Shown here in pieces: positions 1 to 8,085 of a stretch of 64,000 bases of DNA; the stretch's first letter is position 1; each line of letters begins with the position of its first letter. The stretch is from Actinokineospora bangkokensis (GTDB lineage: Bacteria > Actinomycetota > Actinomycetes > Mycobacteriales > Pseudonocardiaceae). The notes under the pieces are model-generated. The model did no database searches. It saw only the letters and a program-made list of their open reading frames with translations, and was not told the DNA's origin. The stretch lies in NCBI RefSeq assembly GCF_001940455.1, contig NZ_MKQR01000007.1, forward strand, positions 271,378-335,377, given 5' to 3'. The translations under genes were made by a program, and so were the position numbers.

Positions 1-2
1 CC

Positions 3-845
3 GGCGCCGACCTGCTGGAGCACTGCCGCGCCCACGACCTCACCATCGCGCAGGTGATGCTGGCCAACGAGCTGGTCTGGCGCACCGAGGAGCAGGTGCG
101 GGCCGGGCTGCTCGACATCTGGCGGGTGATGCGCGAGTGCATCGAGGCCGGGTGCGAGCGCGACGGCGTGCTGCCCGGGGGGCTGAAGGTGCCGCGCAGG
201 GCGAAGGCGCTGCACGCGAAGCTGCTCGCCGAGGACGGCACCGACGACCCGCTCTACGTCATGGACTGGGTCACCCTCTACGCCCTGGCCGTCAACGAGG
301 AGAACGCCTCCGGCGGCCGGGTCGTCACCGCCCCCACCAACGGCGCCGCGGGCATCATCCCGGCGGTGCTGACCTACTACACCCGGTTCGTCTCGGTGGC
401 GACCCTCGACGGCGTGGTGGACTTCCTGCTCACCGCCGCCGCGATCGGCGTGGTGCTCAAGGAGACCGGCTCCATCTCCGGCGCCGAGGTCGGCTGCCAG
501 GGCGAGGTCGGCTCCGCGTGCGCGATGGCCGCGGCGGGGCTGACCGCGGTGCTCGGCGGCACGGTCGCGCAGGTGGAGAACGCCGCCGAGATCGGCCTGG
601 AGCACCACCTCGGGCTCACCTGCGACCCGGTCGGCGGCCTGGTGCAGATCCCGTGCATCGAGCGCAACGCCGTGGGCTCCACCAAGGCCATCAACGCCTC
701 CCGGATGGCCCTGCGCGGCGACGGCACCCACGTGGTGCACCTGGACAAGGTCATCAAGACCATGCGCCAGACCGGCGCCGACATGCACACCAAGTACAAG
801 GAGACAGCGCGCGGCGGCCTCGCCCTCAACGTCATCGAGTGCTGA
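3..845 (+). CDS. sdaA: L-serine ammonia-lyase (serine dehydratase), 3' part
   Basis: Single-chain, iron-sulfur L-serine dehydratase that deaminates serine to pyruvate and ammonia in the cytoplasm. The start lies before the window; the reading frame is open from base 3. Visible family blocks are [19 protein letters not shown] (about 309-365), [20 protein letters not shown] (about 463-522) and the Cys-containing [21 protein letters not shown] region (about 616-677). Several cysteines fit the family's 4Fe-4S cluster, which is held by three Cys ligands. It ends in TGA, 185 bases before the next gene, so it closes its own transcript. Only the amino end is missing; identity is secure. Confidence 0.93.
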   Translation, partial: GADLLEHCRAHDLTIAQVMLANELVWRTEEQVRAGLLDIWRVMRECIEAGCERDGVLPGGLKVPRRAKALHAKLLAEDGTDDPLYVMDWVTLYALAVNEENASGGRVVTAPTNGAAGIIPAVLTYYTRFVSVATLDGVVDFLLTAAAIGVVLKETGSISGAEVGCQGEVGSACAMAAAGLTAVLGGTVAQVENAAEIGLEHHLGLTCDPVGGLVQIPCIERNAVGSTKAINASRMALRGDGTHVVHLDKVIKTMRQTGADMHTKYKETARGGLALNVIEC

Positions 846-1030
846 CCGCGCGGCGGACCACCGCGAACCGCTGCGCGCCAACGGGTGCCGCGCGTCCCGC
901 GCGTCCACAAAGGGCGTTACGCCGTCCGGGCGACCGCGTGCGGTTGTCCACCTCTTGTCCTGTTCCGGCGCCGCCGCGCGTGGTTACGATCCACGCCCGG
1001 TCCGGTCGCGGCAGGGAAGGGGGCGGGGTC

Positions 1031-1450
1031 GTGGGGGACGAGGGAGACCTCGTGCGGCAGGTCGTCGAGCAGGTGGACGCGCCCGCGCACGCGGTGGTGC
1101 GGGCGCTGCTGGCGCAGGAGCGCATCGAGCCCGCGACGGCGACCCGCTTCACCCTGGGGGTGCACCGCGCCCGCCGGGCCCTGCTGGCCGCCTGGGCCGA
1201 CCTCGACGAGCACGCCAGGGCCGACCTGCGCCAAGCCCTCGTGCTCGACTACCACAGGGCCGTCCGCGACCTGCTCGCCGACCTCGACCCCGGCGACGTC
1301 CCGCGGCTGCCGCGCGCCCCGGAACCGGCCCGCGTGGCCCTGGAGACCCACCCCGGCCTGCGCGCCTGGCTGCGCTCGGTCCTCGAAGCCACCCTCGGCG
1401 ACCCGGTCCCGCACCAGCGCACCCACCACCCCGGCACCGAACCCGCCTGA
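1031..1450 (+). CDS. hypothetical protein, 139 aa
   Basis: I do not recognise a family. The GTG start is chosen because an AAGGGGG-type ribosome site lies just upstream and codon third positions become almost uniformly G/C from here. The product is helical and rich in Ala, Arg, Leu and Asp, with no membrane segment and no cysteine. A -10-like TACGAT sits at 985-990, about 40 bases before the start. It converges with the small Cys-rich gene and ku on the other strand. Longer open frames exist on both strands here, but only this one has the codon pattern of a real gene. Confidence 0.6.
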   Translation: MGDEGDLVRQVVEQVDAPAHAVVRALLAQERIEPATATRFTLGVHRARRALLAAWADLDEHARADLRQALVLDYHRAVRDLLADLDPGDVPRLPRAPEPARVALETHPGLRAWLRSVLEATLGDPVPHQRTHHPGTEPA

Positions 1451-1471
1451 GCGCCCGGCCGGGGCCCGGGG

Positions 1472-1681
1472 TCAGGACGCGCGGCGGTCGCGGGCGGTGG
1501 CCCGGTCGGCGGCGGCCAGCCGCAGGACGAGGGGGTGCACCGCCTCGTCGAGGTCCTCGCACTCGGGGTCGCTGCACTCCACGACCCCGGTACCCGCCAC
1601 CAGCAGCGTCCCGTGGCAGTGGGCCAAGCCGACCGCGCAATCCGGGCATTCCCCGCGCACCTGCGCCACCCTCCCGTTCAC
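1472..1681 (-). CDS. Cys/His-rich 69-aa microprotein coupled to ku
   Basis: Small cytoplasmic protein of 69 residues with a CPDC pair (C12, C15), an HCH triplet (21-23) and two more cysteines (C36, C41). Such spacing suggests a zinc- or iron-sulfur-binding fold, but I cannot name the family. Its GTG start overlaps the ku TGA stop (GTGA at 1678-1681), so translation is probably coupled to ku. That linkage suggests a DNA-repair or DNA-binding role; this is inference only. It is too short to be sure from codon use alone, but the Cys pattern and the overlap both support it. Confidence 0.62.
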   Translation of the reverse strand: MNGRVAQVRGECPDCAVGLAHCHGTLLVAGTGVVECSDPECEDLDEAVHPLVLRLAAADRATARDRRAS

Positions 1682-2667
1682 GACGCGCGCCGCCCTCCGG
1701 CGGCCACGGCCTCCTGCAGTTCGTCCCTCGTCATCTTGGACCTGCCCTTGATGTCGAGCTCGCGCGCCATCTTCTCCAACTCCGCCTTGCTCAGCGCACC
1801 GAGGTCCACCTCCGGGGCCTTCGACCGGCCCCGGGAGCGGGACGACCCGGCGGACCCGGACGAGCCCTGGTCCCCACCCGAGCGGCGCTTGCGCCTGCTC
1901 TCCACGCTCTTGCTCAGCGCCTCGAACAGGTCCACCACCTTCGTCGGCGCGGCGGGCTCCTCCTCGGCGACGACCTCGTTGCCCTTGCGCTTGTCCTCGA
2001 TGAGCCGCTCGACGCGCTGGGTGTAGGTGTCGTGGTAGTTGTCCGGGTCCCACTCGTCGGTCATCGAGTCGATGAGGTTGACCGCCATGTCCAGCTCCTT
2101 GCCGCGCGCCGGGAACACCTCCGGCATCGACTTGAGCTCCTGGGCGGGGTCGCGGATGTCCTCGGCGAACAGCAGCGTGGTGAGGATGAGCAGGTCCTCA
2201 CCGGCGCGGATGGCGGTCAGGTACTCCTTGCCGCGCATCACGAAGCTGGCGATGCCCGCCCGGCCGGTCTTGCGCATGGCCTGCAGCAGCAGCGAGTAGG
2301 CCTTGCCGTACTCGTCCTTGGAGGGGGCCAGCCAGTAGGTCTTCTGGAAGTGGATCGGGTCGATCTCCTCCAGGGCGACGAAGCTGGAGATGTCGATCGT
2401 GCGCGAGCGCCCGGGGGCGATCCGGTCCAGCTCGTCCGGCTCGACGATCACGTACTCGCCGCCGCCGACCTCGGCGCCCTTGACGATGTCGGCGTAGGCG
2501 ACCTCCTCGCCGGTGCGCTCGTTGACCCGCTTGTACCGGATCCGGTCGGAGGTGCCGCGCTCGAACTGCCGGAAGCTGATGGTGTGGTCCTCGGTGGCGC
2601 CGAACATGTCCACCGGCACCGTCACCAGGCCGAAGTTGATCGCTCCGTGCCAAATCGGTCGCGCCAC
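1678..2667 (-). CDS. ku: Ku, non-homologous end-joining DNA-end binding protein
   Basis: Bacterial Ku of 329 residues, forming a homodimeric ring that loads on double-strand ends and recruits LigD. The protein opens [18 protein letters not shown], the hallmark Ku amino end. The core runs to about residue 245. A Lys/Arg/Ser-rich linker follows, then a SAP/Rho-N-like helical tail ([20 protein letters not shown]). The GTG start at 2667 is chosen over upstream in-frame starts because of a GGAGG site six bases before it. A LigD-type polymerase gene lies about 35 kb away (37091-38071), so the NHEJ genes are dispersed. The downstream microprotein overlaps its stop. Confidence 0.95.
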   Translation of the reverse strand: MARPIWHGAINFGLVTVPVDMFGATEDHTISFRQFERGTSDRIRYKRVNERTGEEVAYADIVKGAEVGGGEYVIVEPDELDRIAPGRSRTIDISSFVALEEIDPIHFQKTYWLAPSKDEYGKAYSLLLQAMRKTGRAGIASFVMRGKEYLTAIRAGEDLLILTTLLFAEDIRDPAQELKSMPEVFPARGKELDMAVNLIDSMTDEWDPDNYHDTYTQRVERLIEDKRKGNEVVAEEEPAAPTKVVDLFEALSKSVESRRKRRSGGDQGSSGSAGSSRSRGRSKAPEVDLGALSKAELEKMARELDIKGRSKMTRDELQEAVAAGGRRAS

Positions 2668-2768
2668 GTCACCCTCCAGGGCGGCTCGCTCCGCCGCTGT
2701 CGCCGGTTCGGCCCCGAGCAGGGCAAAAGTCCTGTTCAGCAGCCCACCGAGAATTCTCTGCACACCTC

Positions 2769-2794
2769 GTTTGACCGCGCAACCGCTCGGGTAC
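2769..2794 (+). promoter_or_regulatory. SigF/SigB-type promoter of the whiB gene
   Basis: GTTT at 2769-2772, then 16 bases, then GGGTAC at 2789-2794. This matches the actinobacterial SigF/SigB consensus (GTTT or GNNT, N14-17, GGGTAY). A transcript starting near 2801 would leave about 26 bases of leader containing a GAGGGGA ribosome site before the ATG at 2827. The sigma factor gene of the matching family is the next gene but on the other strand. Confidence 0.6.
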
Positions 2795-2826
2795 CACCGG
2801 GTCAACCAGCCACGAGGGGAGCCCCC

Positions 2827-3123
2827 ATGAGCGACGTCTCTCGCCTGCCCGGACCGGTTGCCGACACCTGGGACTGGCAGCGGCGCGGCGCGTGCCGCGG
2901 GATGGACAGCGCGCGCTTCTTCCACCCGGACGCCGAGCGCGGGCAGGCCAGGGCCGCGCGGGTGCGCTCCGCCAAGGAGATCTGCAGCGCCTGCCCGGTG
3001 CTCGCCCAGTGCCGCGAGCACGCGCTGACGGTGATCGAGCCCTACGGCATCTGGGGCGGGATGGACGAGGCCGAGCGCCGCGCCGCCTACGCCGCCAGGA
3101 ACCGGGCGGCCAAGGCCTCCTGA
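2827..3123 (+). CDS. whiB3: WhiB-family iron-sulfur transcription factor (WhiB3/WhiD-like)
   Basis: A 98-residue Wbl protein that binds a 4Fe-4S cluster and the main sigma factor to control redox and developmental genes. Cluster cysteines are C23, C53, C56 and C62, and the GIWGG turn is at 74-78. The stretch LPGP..ADTWDWQ...[17 protein letters not shown] closely follows mycobacterial WhiB3 and streptomycete WhiD as I remember them, which is the basis of the symbol. The ATG is preceded by a GAGGGGA site. A SigF-type promoter lies at 2769-2794. The carboxy end is Arg/Ala-rich, as in DNA-contacting Wbl tails. Confidence 0.88.
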   Translation: MSDVSRLPGPVADTWDWQRRGACRGMDSARFFHPDAERGQARAARVRSAKEICSACPVLAQCREHALTVIEPYGIWGGMDEAERRAAYAARNRAAKAS

Positions 3124-3184
3124 CCCCCGCGCTGACCCGCGGTCCCCCGCACCCGCGCCGACCGGCCCCGGCCGCCCCGGCGCC

Positions 3185-4027
3185 TCAGCCCTGGTCCGGC
3201 TCCTCCACCAGCCCCGTGCGCAGGGCTTCGAGGGTCTTCGACAGCAGCCGGGACACGTGCATCTGCGAGACGCCGATCCGCTCCGCGATCTGCGTCTGGG
3301 TCATGTTCTTGAAGAAGCGCAGCATGAGGATCGTGCGCTCGCGCTCGGGCAGCCGCTGGATGAGCGGCCGCAGCGACTCGTGGTCCTCGATGCCCAGCAG
3401 CGCCGCGTCGTCCTCGCCCAAGGTGTCGGCCAGCGGGTCGGAGTCCGGCTCGCTGGAGGACAGCGCCTCGTCCAGCGACACCGACTGGTAGACCTGCCCG
3501 GCCTCCAGGCCCTCGTAGACGTCCTCCTTGGGGATGGACAGGTGCTCGGCGATCTCGCTGGGCGTCGGCGCGCGCCCGAGCCGCTGGGACAGCTCGTTGC
3601 CCGCCGCCGAGATCGTCAGGTGCAGCTCCTTGAGCCGCCGGGGCACCCGCACCGACCAGGCGGTGTCCCGGAAGTACCGGCGGACCTCGCCCATGATCGT
3701 CGGCACCGCGTAGGACAGGAAGTCGATCCCGCGGCCGGGGTCGAACCGGTCCACGGCGTTGATCAGCCCCACCGTGCCGACCTGCACCAGGTCGTCGCGC
3801 GCCACGCCGCGGTGGGCGAAGCGGGTGGCGATGTGCTCGGCCAGCGGCAGGTGCCCGGTGACCAGGCGCTCGCGCAGCGGGTCGCGCCGGGGGTCGCCCG
3901 GGGGCAGCTCCGCGAGCTGGGCGAACACCGGTGCCAGGTGGGTGTACTCGTGCCCGTTCTGCTCCTCCGGGACCTGCCCGCCGTCGCCGGGCCCGCTGCT
4001 CCTGTGCTCCTCGCGTCTGGGCGTCAC
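3185..4027 (-). CDS. sigF: SigF/SigB-family RNA polymerase sigma factor
   Basis: General-stress type sigma-70 of 280 residues. Region 2 is clear (DDLVQVGTVGLINAVDRFDP, then IDFLSYAVPTIMGEVRRYFRD), region 3 follows (LSQRLGRAPTPSEIAEHL), and region 4 carries the helix-turn-helix (MTQTQIAERIGVSQMHVSRLLSK). The set matches the sigma-B/F/G subfamily, which recognises GTTT/GGGTA promoters. The GTG start overlaps the TGA of the anti-sigma gene (GTGA at 4024-4027), so both are co-translated, as in usfX-sigF of mycobacteria. Likely regulation is by partner switching. Target candidates with the right promoter sequence occur elsewhere in this window. Confidence 0.92.
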   Translation of the reverse strand: MTPRREEHRSSGPGDGGQVPEEQNGHEYTHLAPVFAQLAELPPGDPRRDPLRERLVTGHLPLAEHIATRFAHRGVARDDLVQVGTVGLINAVDRFDPGRGIDFLSYAVPTIMGEVRRYFRDTAWSVRVPRRLKELHLTISAAGNELSQRLGRAPTPSEIAEHLSIPKEDVYEGLEAGQVYQSVSLDEALSSSEPDSDPLADTLGEDDAALLGIEDHESLRPLIQRLPERERTILMLRFFKNMTQTQIAERIGVSQMHVSRLLSKTLEALRTGLVEEPDQG

Positions 4028-4482
4028 GGGGTGCCCCCCGTCCGGCCGCGGGCGATGGCGATGCGCAACTGGGGTTCCCCGTCGCGACCGGGCCCGGACC
4101 AGGAGTCCACCTCGTCGGTGAGCGTGGTCAGCACCTTCCACCCGAACGAGGAGGTGTCCACCGACACCGGCTCCCCGGTCGGCACCCACGCCTCGACCCG
4201 GACCAGGTCGCCGTCGCGGGCGAACGAGCACTCCAGCGCCGCCCCCGGCCGCGCCCGGGTGATCAGGGTCGAGCACACCTCGTCGACGGCGAGCTTGAGG
4301 TCGGAGATGGCGTCGATGTCGTGGTCGAGCAGGGCCGCCACGGTGCCCGCCACCGACCGCACGACCGGCAGGTTGGCCAGGTCGGCGGCCAGCCGCACGC
4401 GGATGCGGTCGTCGACGGCCGGGGCGAACGCGGACCCGGCCTCGGTGCTGCCCCCGGCCACCCGGTGCTCACTGTCGGTCAT
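4024..4482 (-). CDS. anti-sigma factor, RsbW/UsfX-type ATPase kinase
   Basis: GHKL-fold anti-sigma factor of 152 residues, expected to hold the downstream sigma factor inactive and to phosphorylate a STAS antagonist. The N-box region reads LKLAVDEVCSTLI, the G-box region is DTSSFGWKVLTTL. The usual N-box Asn is replaced (DEVCS), a form shared with the paralogue at 26189-26581. ATG start with a GGAG about nine bases upstream. First gene of a two-gene operon with the sigma factor. Its own promoter is not obvious: no GGGTAY element occurs in the 96-base spacer upstream. Confidence 0.85.
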   Translation of the reverse strand: MTDSEHRVAGGSTEAGSAFAPAVDDRIRVRLAADLANLPVVRSVAGTVAALLDHDIDAISDLKLAVDEVCSTLITRARPGAALECSFARDGDLVRVEAWVPTGEPVSVDTSSFGWKVLTTLTDEVDSWSGPGRDGEPQLRIAIARGRTGGTP

Positions 4483-4510
4483 CGCTTCGGACTCCCATCC
4501 GGTTCTCCCC

Positions 4511-4530
4511 GGGCCGCGCCTGTGCGGCCC
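4511..4530 (-). terminator. hairpin after the ANTAR gene
   Basis: Inverted repeat GGGCCGC (4511-4517) and GCGGCCC (4524-4530) with a six-base loop, 49 bases past the ANTAR gene stop. No T-run follows. It could equally sit in the leader of the anti-sigma transcript, so the terminator call is tentative. Confidence 0.35.
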
Positions 4531-4578
4531 GCCCCCAACCTAACCCGGCGCGCGCGGGCGCCCGGTGCGCCCGCCCGC

Positions 4579-5058
4579 TCAGCCCGGTGGCTCCGGCTCG
4601 CCCGCCATCGGGCCCAGCACCTCGTACGGCGGGACCCAGCCGCGGTCGAGCAGCAGCCGGTACAGCTCGTGCGCCGCCTGCTCGCGGGTACCCGGCTCAC
4701 CCGCGGCGGCCAGCGCGCGCACCGCCGCCAGCAACCCCTCGTCGGGGCGCATGGCGTCGGCGTCGTCCTCCGGCGCGGGCTCGTCACCCGCGGTGGTGCG
4801 CCGCAGGTAGGCCTCCAGCGGCTCGGCGCCCGGCTCGGCGAACATGCCGACGACCAGGTGCGCGATCCGGTGCAGCTTGGTGTTGTACTGCTGCGACAGC
4901 CGCACCAGGGCCTCGAACGCCTCGCCGGGTGAGCACCGCCGCAGCACCACCAGCACGCCCATGGCCTGCTCGATGGTGGCCCGGGTCCGCAGGGCGCGCC
5001 GCAGACCGTCCAGCTCGGACCGCAGCTGTGCGATCCGGCCGTCGTGGTCGGGCGTCAC
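4579..5058 (-). CDS. ANTAR-domain RNA-binding antiterminator protein
   Basis: A 159-residue protein with an ANTAR three-helix domain near the amino end (RTRATIEQAMGVLVVLRRCSP followed by GEAFEALVRLSQQYNTKLHRIA). ANTAR proteins bind paired hexanucleotide loops in mRNA leaders and prevent termination. A short Asp/Glu-rich linker and a second helical segment (GLLAAVRALAAAGEPGTREQAAHELYRLL) follow. No GAF or receiver domain is present, so the input signal is unknown. GTG at 5058 is preferred to GTG 5076 because GGAGGG lies six bases upstream. No dual-hexaloop target was found nearby. Confidence 0.8.
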   Translation of the reverse strand: MTPDHDGRIAQLRSELDGLRRALRTRATIEQAMGVLVVLRRCSPGEAFEALVRLSQQYNTKLHRIAHLVVGMFAEPGAEPLEAYLRRTTAGDEPAPEDDADAMRPDEGLLAAVRALAAAGEPGTREQAAHELYRLLLDRGWVPPYEVLGPMAGEPEPPG

Positions 5059-5450
5059 CGGCGCCCTCCACCGCACGACGGCGGTCTTCGCACCGCGCTG
5101 CCCATCCTCGCTCCTCCTGGCTCATCCCGGTTCCTGCAGGGGTTCGCGCGGGCGAGGAGGGCGCGTCGGGGACAGCCGACGCGGGTGCGGGTCGGGCAAC
5201 TCGCAGCTACTCGCTTCGCGCGAGCGCCGGGACCGGGTGGATCCGGACCGGGCGCGCTGCGGCTGCTTGCTCAACCGCTCGGCCCCACTCTAAAGATCAC
5301 GGCGAGGAGGGGGCAAGCCGGGTGGACCCCGACCGCCCGGCGGGCGGGGTGGGACCTGCGTACGGTGGGCCGGGCAAGGCGCACGACCGAGACCGATGAC
5401 GCGACGGGAGGGGCAACGGCGCCCCGGTCGACACGGAGAGGAGCCAGAGG
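5059..5450. other. divergent spacer between ANTAR and IscA-like genes
   Basis: 392 bases without a convincing gene. It holds a candidate minus-strand promoter at 5287-5316 for the ANTAR gene and a run of GC-rich short repeats. A good ribosome site (GAGAGGAG) lies just before 5451. Short open frames exist here but have no consistent codon bias. Confidence 0.5.
5287..5316 (-). promoter_or_regulatory. possible housekeeping promoter for the ANTAR gene
   Basis: On the minus strand TTGCCC (5316-5311), 18 bases, then TAGAGT (5292-5287). This fits the TTGNNN / TANNNT pattern of the main actinobacterial sigma factor. It would give a leader of about 220 bases ahead of the GTG at 5058, which is long for this organism. 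Confidence 0.35.
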
Positions 5451-5756
5451 ATGCTGGCGGTCACAGAGGCGGCAGCGGACGCGATCAGCGCGCTGACCAG
5501 GCAGGACGGCATCGCCGACGAGGGTGGGCTGCGGTTCACCCTGGTCCAGCCGGAACACGACGGGGCCGCGCCGCTCGCGGTCGCGCTGGCCCCCGCGCCG
5601 GTGGACGGCGACCAGGTGGTGAGCCCCAAGCCCCAGGCGAACGTGTTCCTGGAGCCGGGCGCGGCCGACCTGCTCGACGACAAGGTGCTCGACGTCCAGC
5701 AGGACGCCGAGGGGCACCTGAACTTCGCGGTCCTGGAGCAGCCGCCGACGGCCTGA
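5451..5756 (+). CDS. IscA/HesB-fold protein lacking cluster cysteines
   Basis: A 101-residue protein whose opening (MLAVTEAAADAISALTRQ), central VFLEPGAADLLDDKVLDVQ and overall length follow the A-type iron-sulfur carrier fold. The protein contains no cysteine at all, so it cannot act as a conventional cluster carrier. Similar proteins in actinomycetes are often labelled iron-sulfur biosynthesis family or adhesin, as I recall. ATG with GAGAGGAG upstream. It stands alone: a possible operator and the next gene follow after 99 bases. The fold assignment is fairly firm, the role is unknown. Confidence 0.68.
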   Translation: MLAVTEAAADAISALTRQDGIADEGGLRFTLVQPEHDGAAPLAVALAPAPVDGDQVVSPKPQANVFLEPGAADLLDDKVLDVQQDAEGHLNFAVLEQPPTA

Positions 5757-5787
5757 CCCGGGTGCGAGATGCGCCACTGGTCGACCC

Positions 5788-5809
5788 GGGTGGGTGATTG
5801 AACCCACCC
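5788..5809. promoter_or_regulatory. 8-bp inverted repeat upstream of 5856
   Basis: Perfect repeat GGGTGGGT (5788-5795), spacer GATTGA, ACCCACCC (5802-5809). It overlaps the possible promoter at 5796-5820, so an operator is more likely than a terminator; no T-run follows. Confidence 0.45.
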
Positions 5810-5820
5810 AACCTGGGTAC
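5796..5820 (+). promoter_or_regulatory. possible SigF-type promoter
   Basis: GATT (5796-5799), 15 bases, GGGTAC (5815-5820). This fits the relaxed SigB/SigF consensus GNNT-N14-16-GGGTAY. Transcription from about 5827 would carry the AGGAGG site before the GTG at 5856. The -35 part is less like GTTT than in the whiB promoter. Confidence 0.4.
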
Positions 5821-5855
5821 GCCCCCTCCAGGGTGGGCGAAATCAGGAGGTTGAT

Positions 5856-6395
5856 GTGCAGGACCAGGTGGCGAGAACCCCCGAGCTGATCCCCGCGACC
5901 CCGCTGTGGCGCGGGCCCGACTCCGGCCCGGCCGCGGTGGTGCTGGCCGCGCAGGACCGGCGCCCGCACGAGCTGCCGGGTGCCTGGCGCCCGCTGGAGC
6001 GCCACTTCCAGCTGGCGTGGTGCGCCGTGCCCAGCGGGGTGGTGGGGGAGCTGCACCGCATCGAGGACGTCCTGGAGACCCTGGCGGACCGCAATTCGCG
6101 GGCGCACCTGGTCGCCGACGCCGCGCTGGTGGACATCGCCGTCCGCCTCGCGGCGGAGTTCCCCGGCACCGTCGCCGGGCTGGTGCTCGTCGGTCCCGGG
6201 ACCGGCACCGCCGATGTCGAGGTCGACGCGGCCCTGCCCGTGCACCGGCTGCCCGCGACCGGGGTGGCCGACGCGGCCGCCGCCCGCCAGGTGCAGGTGC
6301 TCCTCGACGGCGCGGACCGGCGGCGGCCCGCCGCCGTGGTCGTCCCGGCCGCCCGCGTGGGCGGCTCGGCGTGGCTACCCGCGGGTAGGGGCTGA
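5856..6395 (+). CDS. degenerate alpha/beta-hydrolase-like protein
   Basis: A 179-residue protein with an alpha/beta-hydrolase skeleton. LVADAALVDIAVRLAAEFPGTVAGLVLVGPG aligns by eye with the nucleophile-elbow and following helix-strand of hydrolases (normally GHSMGG..A...A...P..V..LVL), but the Gly-x-Ser-x-Gly is replaced by VADAA. It therefore looks catalytically dead, and the usual cap and late catalytic regions are short. GTG start follows AGGAGG by six bases. A palindrome and a SigF-like promoter lie upstream. A binding or scaffold role in stress is possible but not shown. Confidence 0.55.
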   Translation: MQDQVARTPELIPATPLWRGPDSGPAAVVLAAQDRRPHELPGAWRPLERHFQLAWCAVPSGVVGELHRIEDVLETLADRNSRAHLVADAALVDIAVRLAAEFPGTVAGLVLVGPGTGTADVEVDAALPVHRLPATGVADAAAARQVQVLLDGADRRRPAAVVVPAARVGGSAWLPAGRG

Positions 6396-6499
6396 ACGCC
6401 CCCGGGGCGCGCGTGACCGGCCCCACCCCGCCGTGCGCGCCGCGCCCGACCCGGCAGGTCGGGGGCGGTGCCGGGCGGGGGAGCGGGCCCGCGCCGGAA

Positions 6500-6505
6500 T
6501 AGTGT
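6500..6505 (+). promoter_or_regulatory. -10 box for leaderless lpdA transcript
   Basis: TAGTGT lies exactly seven bases before the ATG at 6513. A transcript would begin at or one base before the start codon. There is no ribosome site upstream, which supports leaderless expression. Confidence 0.6.
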
Positions 6506-6512
6506 GGGGGCC

Positions 6513-7913
6513 ATGAGCACACACTTCGACGTGGTCGTCCTCGGCGCTGGACCCGGCGGGTACGTCGCGGCGATCCGCGCCTCCCAGCTCGGGCTGTCCA
6601 CGGCCATCATCGAGGAGAAGTACTGGGGCGGGGTCTGCCTCAACGTCGGGTGCATCCCGTCCAAGGCCCTGCTGCGCAACGCCGAGATCGCCCACCTGGT
6701 GACCCGGGAGGCCGACGCGTTCGGCATCCGCGGCGCCGAGGGCGTCACGTTCGACTACGGCGCCGCCTTCACCCGCAGCCGCTCGGTCGCCGACGGCCGG
6801 GTCAAGGGCGTGCACTACCTGATGAAGAAGAACAAGATCACCCAGTTCGAGGGCCGCGGCAGCTTCACCGACGCCAACACCATCGAGGTCCAGCTGGGCT
6901 CCGGCGGCACCGAGACCGTCACCTTCTCCCACGCCATCATCGCCGCGGGCGCCACCACCCGGCTGCTGCCGGGCACCTCGCTGAGCGAGCGCGTGGTCAC
7001 CTACGAGGAGCAGATCCTCGCCTCCGAGCTGCCGGGCAGCATCGTCATCGCCGGGGCGGGCGCCATCGGCGTCGAGTTCGGCTACGTGCTGCACAACTAC
7101 GGCGTGCAGGTCACCATCGTCGAGTTCCTCGACCGCGTGGTGCCGCTGGAGGACGAGGAGGTCTCCAAGGAGCTGTCCCGCCGCTACCGCAAGCTGGGCA
7201 TCGACGTGCGCACCGGCACCCGCGTGGAGAAGATCGACGACTCCGGCGACAAGGTCCGCGTCACGGTGTCCAAGGGCGGCAAGGAGGAGGTGCTGGAGAC
7301 CGACAAGGTCATGCAGGCCATCGGCTTCCAGCCCCGCGTCGAGGGCTACGGCCTGGACAAGACCGGCGTCGCCCTCACCGAGCGCGGCGCCATCGACGTC
7401 GACGGCCGCTGCCGCACCTCGGTCCCGCACATCTTCGCCATCGGCGACGTCACCGCCAAGCTCATGCTCGCCCACGCCGCGGAGTCGATGGGCATCGTCG
7501 CCGCCGAGACCATCGCGGGCGCGGAGACCATGGAGCTGGACTACGTGATGATCCCCCGCGCGACCTACTGCCAGCCCCAGGTCGCCAGCTTCGGCTACAC
7601 CGAGGCCCAGGCCAGGGAGAAGGGCTTCGACGTCAAGGTCGCCAAGTTCCCCTTCACCGCCAACGGCAAGGCCCACGGCCTCGCCGACCCCGGCGGCTTC
7701 GTCAAGCTCATCAGCGACACCACCCACGGCGAACTCCTCGGCGCCCACCTCATCGGCCCCGACGTCACCGAACTGCTCCCCGAGCTCACCCTCGCCCAGC
7801 AGTGGGACCTCACCGTCCACGAGGTCGCCCGCAACGTCCACGCCCACCCCACCCTCGGCGAAGCCGTCAAGGAAGCCGTCCACGGCCTCGCCGGTCACAT
7901 GATCAACTTCTGA
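6513..7913 (+). CDS. lpdA: dihydrolipoyl dehydrogenase (E3)
   Basis: FAD flavoprotein of 466 residues that reoxidises lipoamide in 2-oxoacid dehydrogenase complexes. The amino end has the FAD-binding GAGPGG (11-16), the redox disulfide is C42-x4-C47 in [13 protein letters not shown], the NAD-binding [10 protein letters not shown] follows, and the carboxy-terminal [10 protein letters not shown] supplies the catalytic His-Glu pair. Length is normal for the family. ATG 6513 is preferred to an in-frame GTG 45 bases upstream because of the -10 box at 6500-6505. Monocistronic, with a strong terminator after it. Confidence 0.96.
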   Translation: MSTHFDVVVLGAGPGGYVAAIRASQLGLSTAIIEEKYWGGVCLNVGCIPSKALLRNAEIAHLVTREADAFGIRGAEGVTFDYGAAFTRSRSVADGRVKGVHYLMKKNKITQFEGRGSFTDANTIEVQLGSGGTETVTFSHAIIAAGATTRLLPGTSLSERVVTYEEQILASELPGSIVIAGAGAIGVEFGYVLHNYGVQVTIVEFLDRVVPLEDEEVSKELSRRYRKLGIDVRTGTRVEKIDDSGDKVRVTVSKGGKEEVLETDKVMQAIGFQPRVEGYGLDKTGVALTERGAIDVDGRCRTSVPHIFAIGDVTAKLMLAHAAESMGIVAAETIAGAETMELDYVMIPRATYCQPQVASFGYTEAQAREKGFDVKVAKFPFTANGKAHGLADPGGFVKLISDTTHGELLGAHLIGPDVTELLPELTLAQQWDLTVHEVARNVHAHPTLGEAVKEAVHGLAGHMINF

Positions 7914-7925
7914 CCGTCGGCGCGC

Positions 7926-7958
7926 GCGGCCCCCGGGAGCACCGCTCCCGGGGGCCGC
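7926..7958 (+). terminator. terminator of lpdA
   Basis: Fourteen-base perfect inverted repeat (7926-7939 with 7945-7958) around a five-base loop, 13 bases after the lpdA stop. No T-run, as is common in GC-rich actinobacteria. Confidence 0.75.
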
Positions 7959-8085
7959 TGCCGTGCAGCGGGTCGTGCGGAGCCTGGTCGGGATGTGGCT
8001 GCTCGAACCTGGCTGACCCGGTTGTCGGCCCGGTCGCGGGGTTCGCTGTGCGGGGATGGTTTCAGTCGCTCACGATGGGGAGGTG

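Noticed and set aside
6375-7898. Long minus-strand frame opposite lpdA
   Set aside because: It mirrors lpdA codons; product is repetitive Gly/Val/Asp with no domain.
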